From the NCBI GenBank assembly GCA_024699575.1, contig JAILPF010000402.1, forward strand, positions 1 to 5,066: a stretch of 5,066 nucleotides of DNA. Reading direction: 5' to 3'. The notes under the pieces were generated by a model. That model saw only the letters and a program-made list of their open reading frames with translations. It had not been told where the DNA came from and searched no databases. Of this stretch, positions 1 to 5,015 are shown piece after piece; the first letter of the stretch is position 1; every line of letters begins with the position of its first letter. The stretch is from Acetatifactor sp. (GTDB lineage: Bacteria; Bacillota; Clostridia; Lachnospirales; Lachnospiraceae). Position numbers and translations under genes: made by a program.

Positions 1-32
1 ATCCCGGTAAGGGCAAGAATAAGGGAAATGAA

Positions 33-314
33 ATGGAAATAAAAACAAAACGTTTGATACTCAGATCGATTCGTATAGGTGATGAAAAAGAGGTACATGA
101 ATATGCCGGTGATAAAGATATTACAATGATGTTTTGGCTGCAAAAAGACACATTTGAAGAAACCGCTGATTTTGTCAAAAAGAACGCAGAGGAATGGAAT
201 TCGAAGGAACAGACGAATTATGAATTTGTGATTCTATTGGACGGAAAGATCATCGGGCGGGTTTGGTGTCTGGTCGATTCTAATAGGGAGAAAAAATGGA
301 AGACTTATTTTTAA
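33..314 (+). pseudogene. Truncated GNAT N-acetyltransferase (RimJ/RimL type)
   Basis: The start MEIKTKRLILRS is the classic opening of RimJ/RimL-type GNAT enzymes, which transfer an acetyl group from acetyl-CoA to an amine. The middle, around residues 62-75 (YEFVILLDGKIIG), matches the beta-strand pair that comes before the acetyl-CoA pyrophosphate loop. After 'IIG' the protein stops resembling the family. The expected Gly-Tyr strand, the Q/RxxGxG/A loop and the C-terminal helix are all absent, and it ends at 93 residues against roughly 170-180 normally. An enzyme without the CoA-binding loop should be inactive, so I call this a pseudogene. ATG at 33 follows AAGGGA at 21-26. The frame is open to the window edge upstream, but the family usually starts at this Met. 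Substrate unknown. Confidence 0.7.
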
Positions 315-324
315 TGTAGGATAC

Positions 325-405
325 ACATATATTGAATTGAGAGAGAAAACCGAATTGATCGATATGGCGGCCGACTGGTTGCCAACAGGGAGCTGCCGAT
401 GCTGA
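325..405 (+). pseudogene. Fragment resembling the N-terminus of a second GNAT acetyltransferase
   Basis: A different reading frame from the first GNAT remnant encodes TYIELREKTELIDMAADW. This strongly recalls the N-terminus of another GNAT subfamily, whose members begin 'MYIxLREKTEL...AAxWF..KW' and continue for about 140 residues. The match ends after the Trp at 376-378, and the frame terminates eight codons later. No start codon is present: ACA stands where ATG would be expected. A third short frame, ending at TAA 438-440, encodes ANRELPMLIRAKEIIERRM, which I do not recognise. It could be the tail of yet another gene. The 315-440 stretch therefore looks like a mosaic of eroded gene pieces. 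Assignment is from memory of the family only. Confidence 0.4.
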
Positions 406-445
406 TTAGGGCAAAGGAAATAATAGAGCGGAGAATGTAAAAGAG

Positions 446-1237
446 ATGAAACAGAAACTGTTATATGCTTTGGATTGCATGAAAAAATACAATACAGGGA
501 TCATGTACCAGGAGTGCTTTGGTTTTGATCCTGAAGTGGAGTATGATGTGCTGGTCATTGCTCCTGGGTGGAAACCAACCAAGATAATAAAGGATCCTGT
601 GTATAAAGTAACAGAATTGGCGCGGCATTCATATTTTTCCGGCTACCTTGTGGAAAAGGACGGGCTGAAAGTAGCCTGGGCACAGACAGCATCTGGCGCA
701 TGTAATGTGTTGGACCACGCCATAATCTGTGCTGATATGAAATTTCGAAAATGTATATTTACCGGTGCAGTTGGTGGATTGACAGATCGTTTTGAAATTG
801 GAGATCTGTGTACACCCGAAGTATGTATTTCGGGAGTCTATTCAAATCATTATCTGAATGAGAAACTGGATGATTTTCATCCATATGATAGGATCTATCC
901 CAATATGCAATATGCTCGTGATATAGCAGAAATGGCAGAAGGGGCGGGATATTCATTAAAGAGCGCTAAAGTCTTTTGCACGGATTCCATTTCTTTGGAG
1001 TATATGCATCTTGATGAGATCAAGGCGACAGGGGCAGAACTTATTGAAATGGAAACAGGTACTTTCTACACCCTGGCTGAATTATTTGATGTTCCATCAA
1101 TCGCTTTATTGGTTGTCTCTGACAATTCTGCAACAGGCGTTCCTCTTCTTGGCAGAGGAGAAGAACTTGCTCAGAAGTACATCAATACAAGAAGCAATAT
1201 CATACCGGATATGATTTTCCGAATCGCAGGGAGTTAA
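446..1237 (+). CDS. Nucleoside phosphorylase family protein (PNP/UDP phosphorylase superfamily)
   Basis: A 263-residue cytoplasmic protein, full length for the PNP_UDP_1 fold. These enzymes reversibly cleave the N-glycosidic bond of nucleosides with phosphate, or hydrolytically in the MTA/SAH nucleosidase branch, and so serve purine or pyrimidine salvage. Visible motifs are the glycine-rich strand-turn FTGAVGGL (residues 105-112) followed by FEIGD (116-120). Further on comes the ribose-binding Glu-Met-Glu at 201-203 in ELIEMETGTFYTLAELF. VVSDN at 223-227 holds the Asp (D226) that normally protonates the base. There is no signal peptide or TM segment. ATG 446 is chosen because the family similarity starts close to it. 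The RBS is weak (GGAG at 430-433, rather distant). It is followed 26 nt later by the nadE relic, so it was probably the first gene of a nucleotide/NAD salvage operon. Substrate specificity cannot be read from the sequence. Confidence 0.85.
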   Translation: MKQKLLYALDCMKKYNTGIMYQECFGFDPEVEYDVLVIAPGWKPTKIIKDPVYKVTELARHSYFSGYLVEKDGLKVAWAQTASGACNVLDHAIICADMKFRKCIFTGAVGGLTDRFEIGDLCTPEVCISGVYSNHYLNEKLDDFHPYDRIYPNMQYARDIAEMAEGAGYSLKSAKVFCTDSISLEYMHLDEIKATGAELIEMETGTFYTLAELFDVPSIALLVVSDNSATGVPLLGRGEELAQKYINTRSNIIPDMIFRIAGS

Positions 1238-1263
1238 CAAAGAATTCGATTGGAGGATGAAGT

Positions 1264-1598
1264 ATGAACGCTAAGAACACAGTTGATAGTATCGTAGAAT
1301 AGATAAGGAACTGGTTTGATAAGAATGGGCCGAAAACTTGTGCTGTACTTGGTTTATCAGGAGGGAAGTTATTGCCATAGGTGATGAACTCGGCCTTCCT
1401 ATAGAACTTGTCCACAAGGCGCCATCAGATGGCCTTTGCGGAAAGACGGATGAGGATAACCTTGGCTTTACCTATGATTTCCTCGATTCATATCTCTCCG
1501 GCGAGCAGGTTTCTGACCAAAACACCATAGCAGAGATCGAAAGAAGACACAGACTCAATCTTAACAAAGAAGAACTTATGCCCATCGTAAAAAAATGA
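1264..1598 (+). pseudogene. nadE: Decayed ammonia-dependent NAD+ synthetase (nadE relic)
   Basis: NadE amidates deamido-NAD+ with ammonia and ATP, the last step of NAD synthesis. A good RBS (GGAGG, 1252-1256) precedes ATG 1264, and the first 35 codons read like NadE: VDSIVE-stop-IRNWFDKNGPKTCAVLGLSGGK. Codon 13 is TAG (1300-1302) where the family has Trp (IVEWIR), consistent with TGG to TAG. Immediately after the P-loop-like SGGK the sequence jumps, within GGGAAG at 1363-1368 and into the -1 frame, to EVIAIGDELGLPIELVHKAP. PSDGLCGKTDEDNLGFTYDFLD follows, which is the NadE C-terminal region. About 112 codons remain of about 245, so roughly 130 are gone. These include the rest of the ATP pyrophosphatase loop (KDSS) and the NaAD-binding core. 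The terminal TGA (1596-1598) is supplied by the adjoining repeat. Non-functional. Confidence 0.88.
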
Positions 1599-1672
1599 CC
1601 CATGGGGACAGAGTCGGTGGGTCATAGTCAGAATATTCAGACAATGGACCATTGTCTCCGTCCCCAGGGTCA
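1596..1672. repeat. 77-bp GC-rich inverted-repeat element A (REP/BIME-like)
   Basis: The element begins TGACCCATGGGGACAGAG and ends CTCCGTCCCCAGGGTCA, so its two ends are inverted copies of a TGACCC...GGGGACxGAG unit. The left half (1596-1624) is itself a hairpin with TGACCCA/TGGGTCA arms. The right half contains GACAATGG-A-CCATTGTC (1640-1656). The left 29 bp, read on the minus strand, match 22 of 29 positions of the unit at 2596-2624, and TCATAGTCAGAA (1622-1633) recurs exactly at 2525-2536. It occupies all the space between the TGA of the nadE relic, whose three bases are its own first bases, and the TAG of the convergent GGDEF gene. It could act as a bidirectional transcription barrier. 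No transposase is nearby, so the mobilising enzyme, if any, is elsewhere. Confidence 0.75.
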
Positions 1673-2374
1673 CTATACGTCGTATTTTTTCAGAAGCATA
1701 TCAAGCGCTTCGCGCAGGAGGATGGCTTCGCCGATGTCCTCGCGTTTGCTGAGCTTATTGAGGCGCTTTAGCTGATCCTGGGTGAAGTGGGCGGTCTTGG
1801 GGATCATTTTCTCCTCTTTTGCCATAGCGACTTTATTTCCACCGGCAAGCTTTGCGCGATAAAGAGCGCCGTCAGCTTTTCTGATAAGCTCTGCGCAGCG
1901 GTTGGCATCCTCAAATGCGGTTGCCATACCGATAGTCATAGTCATTACACTTTTATCTCTGAGAGTGACATTATACTCTCTTCTCATGTTTTCCAGTAAC
2001 AGGAAAATATCTTCTCTTTCTTCGGTACCTCTGAAGATCACACCGAATTCATCTCCGCCAATGCGAAATACCTGGGCTCCTTTGTTTACCATGGAGGCAA
2101 TGTATTTTCCGGAATCAATGAGAACTCTGTCTCCTTCTGCTGGACCAAACTCTTTGTTTACCCTGGCAAAACTGTCCAGATCGATAAGGGCGATGACCAC
2201 GGTCTCACCTGACGATTCTGCTTCGCTTTCAAATATGGCGGTTATGGCTTCGTCAAATGCATCACCGATGGGAAAGCCCAATGCTTCGTTGACACTTGGG
2301 TGTCTGGAAGTATCAAGCTTTTTGTGGTCTTCGGGAGTGAAAGGGTGGGGTACAGCTTCTTTTTTCTTGGGCAT
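1673..2374 (-). CDS. GGDEF diguanylate cyclase with RHH-like C-terminal tail
   Basis: A 233-residue soluble protein. Residues about 58-185 form a GGDEF domain, which makes the second messenger c-di-GMP from two GTP. The pattern matches active cyclases: LIDLD at 63-67 (metal Asp D65), N73 and D82 in the guanine pocket, RIGGDEF with the signature at 104-110, and the closing LYRAK at 171-175. Spacing D65/N73/D82/D108 equals that of PleD. Two differences stand out. There is no RxxD inhibitory site five residues before GGDEF (NKGA instead), so product inhibition is not expected. The usual GRN after YxAK reads GGN. The N-terminal ~57 residues are not a recognisable sensor. The C-terminus (about 196-233, FTQDQLKRLNKLSK ... 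ILLREALDMLLKKY) looks like a ribbon-helix-helix domain. Start ATG 2374 has AAAGGAGG six nt upstream. No membrane segment. Convergent with the nadE relic. Confidence 0.88.
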   Translation of the reverse strand: MPKKKEAVPHPFTPEDHKKLDTSRHPSVNEALGFPIGDAFDEAITAIFESEAESSGETVVIALIDLDSFARVNKEFGPAEGDRVLIDSGKYIASMVNKGAQVFRIGGDEFGVIFRGTEEREDIFLLLENMRREYNVTLRDKSVMTMTIGMATAFEDANRCAELIRKADGALYRAKLAGGNKVAMAKEEKMIPKTAHFTQDQLKRLNKLSKREDIGEAILLREALDMLLKKYDV

Positions 2375-2380
2375 AATGGA

Positions 2381-2388
2381 CCTCCTTT
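2381..2388 (-). promoter_or_regulatory. Strong Shine-Dalgarno of the GGDEF gene
   Basis: On the minus strand AAAGGAGG lies six nt before the ATG at 2374-2372. It is near-perfect to the 16S anti-SD and fixes this start codon. Confidence 0.85.
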
Positions 2389-2447
2389 AGGATAAATAAA
2401 ATTATTTTTGAAATATTATTTCTAAAATAATATCAAGATATATTATA

Positions 2448-2476
2448 TAAATAACACATATGAAATAATATGTCAA
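2448..2476 (-). promoter_or_regulatory. Sigma-A-type promoter of the GGDEF gene
   Basis: Read on the minus strand, a consensus -35 TTGACA (2476-2471) is followed after 17 nt by TATTTA (2453-2448). TATAAT lies six bases further on at 23-nt spacing. The surroundings (2395-2500) are extremely AT-rich. A nonamer ATAATATGT occurs twice on the plus strand with 14-bp period (2465-2473, 2479-2487), overlapping and just upstream of the -35. It might be a regulator site or an UP-like element. Transcription would start near 2440, leaving a leader of about 65 nt. No experimental support. Confidence 0.55.
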
Positions 2477-2524
2477 ATATAATATGTGAAAATATTTTTT
2501 CACCCCGGTAATTAAGCTGCGAGT

Positions 2525-2624
2525 TCATAGTCAGAAAAGTATGGTTAAATTCTGACTATAACCCGGGAACTCCGTTCCGAGGAGCAAAATAAAAATGACC
2601 CGGGAACTCTGTCCCCGGGGATCA
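2525..2624. repeat. Repeat cluster B: inverted repeat plus two TGACCCGGG units
   Basis: ATAGTCAGAA (2527-2536) and TTCTGACTAT (2550-2559) form a perfect 10-bp inverted repeat with a 13-nt loop. Two direct copies of a GC-rich unit follow. One is degenerate (2559-2586) and one is well preserved (2596-2624, TGACCCGGGAACTCTGTCCC plus CGGGGATCA); they share ACCCGGGAACTC exactly. The preserved unit can fold on itself through TGACCCGGG/CCCGGGGATCA. TCATAGTCAGAA (2525-2536) is identical to 1622-1633 in element A, so both belong to one family. The cluster ends four bases before the ATG at 2629, and the TGA of its second unit is the in-frame stop that limits the next gene's 5' end. Confidence 0.7.
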
Positions 2625-2628
2625 AAAA

Positions 2629-3663
2629 ATGATTGTACAATTTACCAAAAATGAAAGAGATGATGCTGATGAAACAGAGGATATGAAGATAGTCGAGCAA
2701 TTTGATATTTCTGCAATTGATACAGAGTCTTTAAAAGGATTTAGAAATCATCATAAAAGCTGTCGCCCAGAGCATGTATTTAATAATTTACCGGATGAAG
2801 AGTACTTGGAGCGAATAGGTGCAGCAGGATATGGCGAAGATGGTAAATTACATCCTACTATAGCAGGTTTGTTTATGTTTGGTGAGGAATATCATATTGT
2901 CAGAGAATTCCCAGAGTATTTCCTAGATTACAGAGAGATGCTTGACCCTACAATACGTTGGACAGACCGTTTGCAGTCTAGTTCTGGTGATTGGAGCGGT
3001 AATGTATTTGATTTCTTCTTTAGAGTAAATAGCAAAATTGCAAAGGATATTAAGAAGCCTTTTAAGTTGGAAGGCATTACAAGAATTGATGATACTCCAG
3101 TTCATAAGGAAGTTCGAGAAGCATTAGTTAATTGCTTGGTTAATACAGATTATTTCTTACCTTGCGGAGTGGTGATTAAGAAGGAAGATGACAAGCTAGT
3201 TATCGAGAACCCAGGTAGTATCCGCACCGGTAAAAAGCAGATGCTTCGTGGTGGTATTTCAGATCCTAGAAATAAAACATTAATGAAGATGTTTAACATG
3301 ATTGGTATTGGAGAAAGAGCCGGAAGCGGCATCCCAGATATTTATCAGGTTTGGGAGAATGAAGGATGGCCAATGCCGGTTGTAGAGGAAAGCTATAATC
3401 CAGACAGAACTCGTTTATCGCTTGAATTTACGAAGAAACAAGCGAACAAAACAAGCGAACAAAGCAAACTGAGAAAAACAGAAGAAAACTACAAACTGAT
3501 TCGAAAGTACTTGAAGAAGAATGGATTATCTAAGACAACAGATATAGCAAATGCTATTGGGTTAAGTCCAGCACGTACAAGAGTTATTCTGAAAGAGATG
3601 CCTGGTCTTGTATATGAAGGAACAACAAATAATAGAAAATATCGTTTGGCGGATGAAGATTAA
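2629..3663 (+). CDS. AlbA_2-family GHKL ATPase / winged-helix protein, N-terminally truncated
   Basis: The 344 residues correspond to the C-terminal two thirds of the 'ATP-binding / RecG-like' proteins that normally carry an AlbA_2 (Schlafen AAA_4) domain first and total about 500-570 residues. Seen here is the conserved linker region 57-120 (LHPTIAGLFMFG, FPEYFLDYREMLDPTIRWTD). Next is a GHKL-type ATP-binding domain (HATPase_c_4): N-box REALVNCL with E164 and N168, IENPG at 192-196, and GERAGSGIPDIY at 228-239. After a Lys/Gln/Ser linker (269-286) comes a winged helix, about 287-341 (TTDIANAIGLSPARTRVILK). The AlbA_2 domain is missing. The frame is closed by TGA at 2596-2598 inside the preceding repeat, so translation starts at 2629, with only GGGG at 2617-2620 as a poor RBS, or at Met19 (2683). 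Probably a regulatory or accessory-DNA protein. It may be a 5'-truncated relic, although the remaining frame is intact. Confidence 0.75.
   Translation: MIVQFTKNERDDADETEDMKIVEQFDISAIDTESLKGFRNHHKSCRPEHVFNNLPDEEYLERIGAAGYGEDGKLHPTIAGLFMFGEEYHIVREFPEYFLDYREMLDPTIRWTDRLQSSSGDWSGNVFDFFFRVNSKIAKDIKKPFKLEGITRIDDTPVHKEVREALVNCLVNTDYFLPCGVVIKKEDDKLVIENPGSIRTGKKQMLRGGISDPRNKTLMKMFNMIGIGERAGSGIPDIYQVWENEGWPMPVVEESYNPDRTRLSLEFTKKQANKTSEQSKLRKTEENYKLIRKYLKKNGLSKTTDIANAIGLSPARTRVILKEMPGLVYEGTTNNRKYRLADED
3438..3463 (+). repeat. Exact 13-bp tandem duplication in the linker of the ATPase gene
   Basis: ACAAGCGAACAAA occurs twice back to back, in the region encoding KQANKTSEQSK between the ATPase and winged-helix domains. 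Since 13 is not a multiple of three, the two copies are read in different frames. Gain or loss of one copy would shift the downstream winged helix out of frame. Confidence 0.8.
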
Positions 3664-3723
3664 AATAAAATCAGCAGAATAATCAGCGAAAAAATAAGCA
3701 GATTATTTGATAGAAAAATTATC

Positions 3724-3742
3724 ATGCGTGGTGACCGCGCAT
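3724..3742. repeat. Near-perfect palindrome
   Basis: ATGCGTGGTGACCGCGCAT folds with nine pairs around the central G, one of them a G-T wobble. There is no T-run after it, so it is not a canonical terminator. It could be an operator or a transcript-end hairpin of the preceding ATPase gene. Confidence 0.4.
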
Positions 3743-3791
3743 AAAAATGAAATGTGATTGTCAAATGGTAAGGAAACATATCCAAGCGCAA

Positions 3792-3841
3792 GACATCAAT
3801 TCAAACCAGACATTTCACGTGGGGTCGGTAGTATTGATGTC
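3792..3841. repeat. 9-bp inverted repeat GACATCAAT ... ATTGATGTC
   Basis: GACATCAAT (3792-3800) and ATTGATGTC (3833-3841) are exact inverted copies separated by 32 nt. The arms contain GATGTC, the same core that ends each unit of the tandem repeat at 3976-4054, which hints at a common origin. Confidence 0.45.
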
Positions 3842-3860
3842 AAAGGTCAAAAAATAATAG

Positions 3861-3889
3861 CCGCAAAAGCCCAGTAATACTGCGGTTTT
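3861..3889 (+). terminator. Possible weak intrinsic terminator
   Basis: CCGCA (3861-3865) pairs with TGCGG (3881-3885), followed by TTTT (3886-3889). The loop itself contains CAGTA-A-TACTG, which can fold in competition. The stem is short and the T-run brief, and no active gene ends immediately upstream. Confidence 0.25.
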
Positions 3890-3975
3890 CGGGCAATCGG
3901 GCAAATTTGGCGTAGTGCAGGACAAATGCTTCTCGGTAACTTATCCAAGGGAAAAAAGGCTCGAAAAGTGTGAGA

Positions 3976-4054
3976 GTTGAGTTGCCGAGTTAGATGTCAC
4001 TATGTTGAGTTGCTGAGTTAGATGTCGGGGAGTTGTGGCTGTGAGATAGATGTC
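3976..4054. repeat. Three direct repeats, 23 bp each at 28-bp period
   Basis: Copies start at 3976, 4004 and 4032 and end in TTAGATGTC, TTAGATGTC and ATAGATGTC. The first two differ at one of 23 positions; the third matches the second at 17 of 23. The 5-nt spacers (ACTAT, GGGGA) are unrelated. A further ATGTC at 4076-4080 may be a fourth, badly decayed copy. Regular repeats of this size without a linked gene resemble transposase-binding repeats at the ends of IS21-type elements, but no istA/istB is present. Operator iterons for the HTH regulator starting at 4152 are the alternative. Confidence 0.65.
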
Positions 4055-4137
4055 AGCGCGATGGTTGAAAATGAAATGTCCAGCAATTCGCTGTTTATGG
4101 TAAAGACAATTTGGTGGAGATTCGCTATGCTTTTCTC

Positions 4138-4143
4138 AGGAGG
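4138..4143 (+). promoter_or_regulatory. Perfect Shine-Dalgarno deciding the HTH gene start
   Basis: AGGAGG lies eight nt before ATG 4152. It rules out the in-frame GTG at 4143, which overlaps the SD itself. Confidence 0.8.
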
Positions 4144-4151
4144 TGGGTCAT

Positions 4152-4658
4152 ATGGATCTTATGAAAACAGGTAAATTTATAGCGGATCTTCGAAAAGAGA
4201 AAGGTCTGACGCAAGAGCAACTCGGAGAAAAAATCGGAGTCACTAATAAAACAGTCTCCCGATGGGAAACAGGAGTATATCTGCCACCTGCAGATGTGAT
4301 GCTGGTTTTAGGAGAACTTTTTAGTGTTAGTGTCAATGAAATTCTTAGTGGAAAGAGATTAACCGATGATGAGTACAAGGAGGCCGCAGAGGAGAATCTG
4401 ACACAGGTTATCAAAGCCAGCAGCTTCTCATTGAAGGATAAAATAGAGTTCTTCAAGAAGAAATGGATGAAAGAGCACATTGCAATTATGGTATTCATCG
4501 GGATTTGTATCATAGCTGTGTTCATAGCCGGTATTTTAATTAATAATGTGATACTTGTTTCGATTACTCCTCTGCTGATTGCCGTTGCACACGCATGGAG
4601 AAACAATACCATGATGGCTTATGTTGAACGTAATGCCTATGATGGAACAGGTAACTAA
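4152..4658 (+). CDS. Membrane-anchored Cro/CI-type (XRE) transcriptional regulator
   Basis: A 168-residue protein. Residues about 7-62 form an HTH_3 DNA-binding domain: IADLRKEKGLTQEQLGEKIG, then the recognition helix VTNKTVSRWETG (30-41), then PPADVMLVLGELFSVSVNEILSG. A charged stretch follows (68-109). Two hydrophobic helices come next, about 110-131 and 133-148, separated by only a short polar NN turn, and a short tail. It should sit on the cytoplasmic membrane with the HTH inside, as in the XRE-TM regulators common in clostridia. These usually act on their own or neighbouring genes, perhaps in response to envelope or antimicrobial signals. The start is fixed by AGGAGG at 4138-4143. The following membrane zinc-ribbon gene is in the same frame directly after its TAA, so the two probably work together. 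Target genes unknown. Confidence 0.88.
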   Translation: MDLMKTGKFIADLRKEKGLTQEQLGEKIGVTNKTVSRWETGVYLPPADVMLVLGELFSVSVNEILSGKRLTDDEYKEAAEENLTQVIKASSFSLKDKIEFFKKKWMKEHIAIMVFIGICIIAVFIAGILINNVILVSITPLLIAVAHAWRNNTMMAYVERNAYDGTGN

Positions 4659-4703
4659 CTGACACACCAAAGCTCACACACTGCCGTCATTGCCGGACTG
4701 ATC

Positions 4704-4976
4704 ATGGTGTTTGTGGCTTCATTTATAGAGATGCCAGTCTGGCTGCGAATTGCACTTATCGTGTTTGCTCTCATAATGATTTTTACGGTCGCTTTTATCG
4801 CCGTGGGCATTGAGCAAAAGGCTGGATACTATGAATGCCAGAATTGTCACCACAGATATGTTCCTACATACCGGCAGACAAATCTTGCTATGCACATGGG
4901 ACGGACAAGGTATATGAAATGCCCGAAGTGTGGAAAAAGAAGCTGGCAGAGAAAAGTTCTTACAAAAGAAGAGTAA
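4704..4976 (+). CDS. Small membrane protein with C-terminal zinc ribbon
   Basis: From ATG 4704 the protein has 90 residues. It has two hydrophobic segments (start to ~10, and ~13-35), then a four-cysteine zinc ribbon: CQNC at 45-48 and CPKC at 73-76, with aromatic and basic residues between (HHRYVPTY, MGRTRYMK). Function not recognised; a zinc-binding domain on the cytoplasmic face is likely. The start is uncertain. The frame is open back to the TAA of the HTH gene at 4656-4658. The upstream codons (4659-4703, LTHQSSHTAVIAGLI) complete the first membrane helix, which ATG 4704 would cut in half. The true start may therefore be CTG 4659 (a 105-residue protein), or the two genes may be halves of one ancestral frame. 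No good RBS is seen for either start. A clear terminator follows. Confidence 0.7.
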   Translation: MVFVASFIEMPVWLRIALIVFALIMIFTVAFIAVGIEQKAGYYECQNCHHRYVPTYRQTNLAMHMGRTRYMKCPKCGKRSWQRKVLTKEE

Positions 4977-4991
4977 GCAGACCATGGAAGG

Positions 4992-5015
4992 GGCATCCGG
5001 GAGGATGCCTTTTTT
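4992..5015 (+). terminator. Intrinsic terminator of the HTH / zinc-ribbon unit
   Basis: GGCATCC (4992-4998), loop GGGA, GGATGCC (5003-5009), then six T (5010-5015). A perfect 7-bp GC-rich stem with a tetraloop and T-run, 15 nt after the TAA of the zinc-ribbon gene. Confidence 0.9.

Larger units (their letters stand above)
3664..4137. other. 474-nt stretch without a convincing gene
   Basis: No frame here gives a recognisable protein. The longest suggestive piece is a short frame ending at TGA 3971-3973, with ATG 3926 giving MLLGNLSKGKKARKV. It could be the tail of a lost gene but matches nothing I know. The stretch is rich in small structures. AATAATC (3678-3684) pairs with GATTATT (3701-3707). 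A near-palindrome lies at 3724-3742, a 9-bp inverted repeat at 3792-3841, a possible hairpin-T-run at 3861-3889, and the 28-bp-period repeat at 3976-4054. I see no clear promoter for the HTH gene downstream. The composition suggests leftover transposon or intergenic debris. Confidence 0.55.

Noticed and set aside
1..42. Possible tail of an upstream gene (frame 1, IPVRARIREMKWK then TAA)
   Set aside because: Fourteen codons are too few to recognise, and open frames of this length occur by chance.
1338..1598. Stand-alone 86-residue protein from TTG 1338
   Set aside because: Its first residues are NadE N-terminal DNA read in the wrong frame, and the rest is the NadE C-terminus. It is one pseudogene, not a new small gene.
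1902..2390. 162-codon plus-strand frame opposite the GGDEF gene
   Set aside because: It is antisense to a clear GGDEF domain, has a low-complexity Ser-rich translation, no RBS and no recognisable domain.
2629..3663. A complete AlbA_2/Schlafen-type defence gene
   Set aside because: The AlbA_2 domain is absent and no partner defence genes are nearby, so a defence role is not supported here.
3879..3973. Small frame ending MLLGNLSKGKKARKV
   Set aside because: It has no family match, no convincing RBS, and a stop just upstream; noted only as possible gene debris.
3976..4054. CRISPR array
   Set aside because: The repeats are 23 bp with only 5-nt gaps, far too short for spacers, and no cas genes are near.
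4148..4612. 154-codon minus-strand frame opposite the HTH gene
   Set aside because: It is a shadow of a well-supported HTH-TM protein, and nothing in it is family-like.
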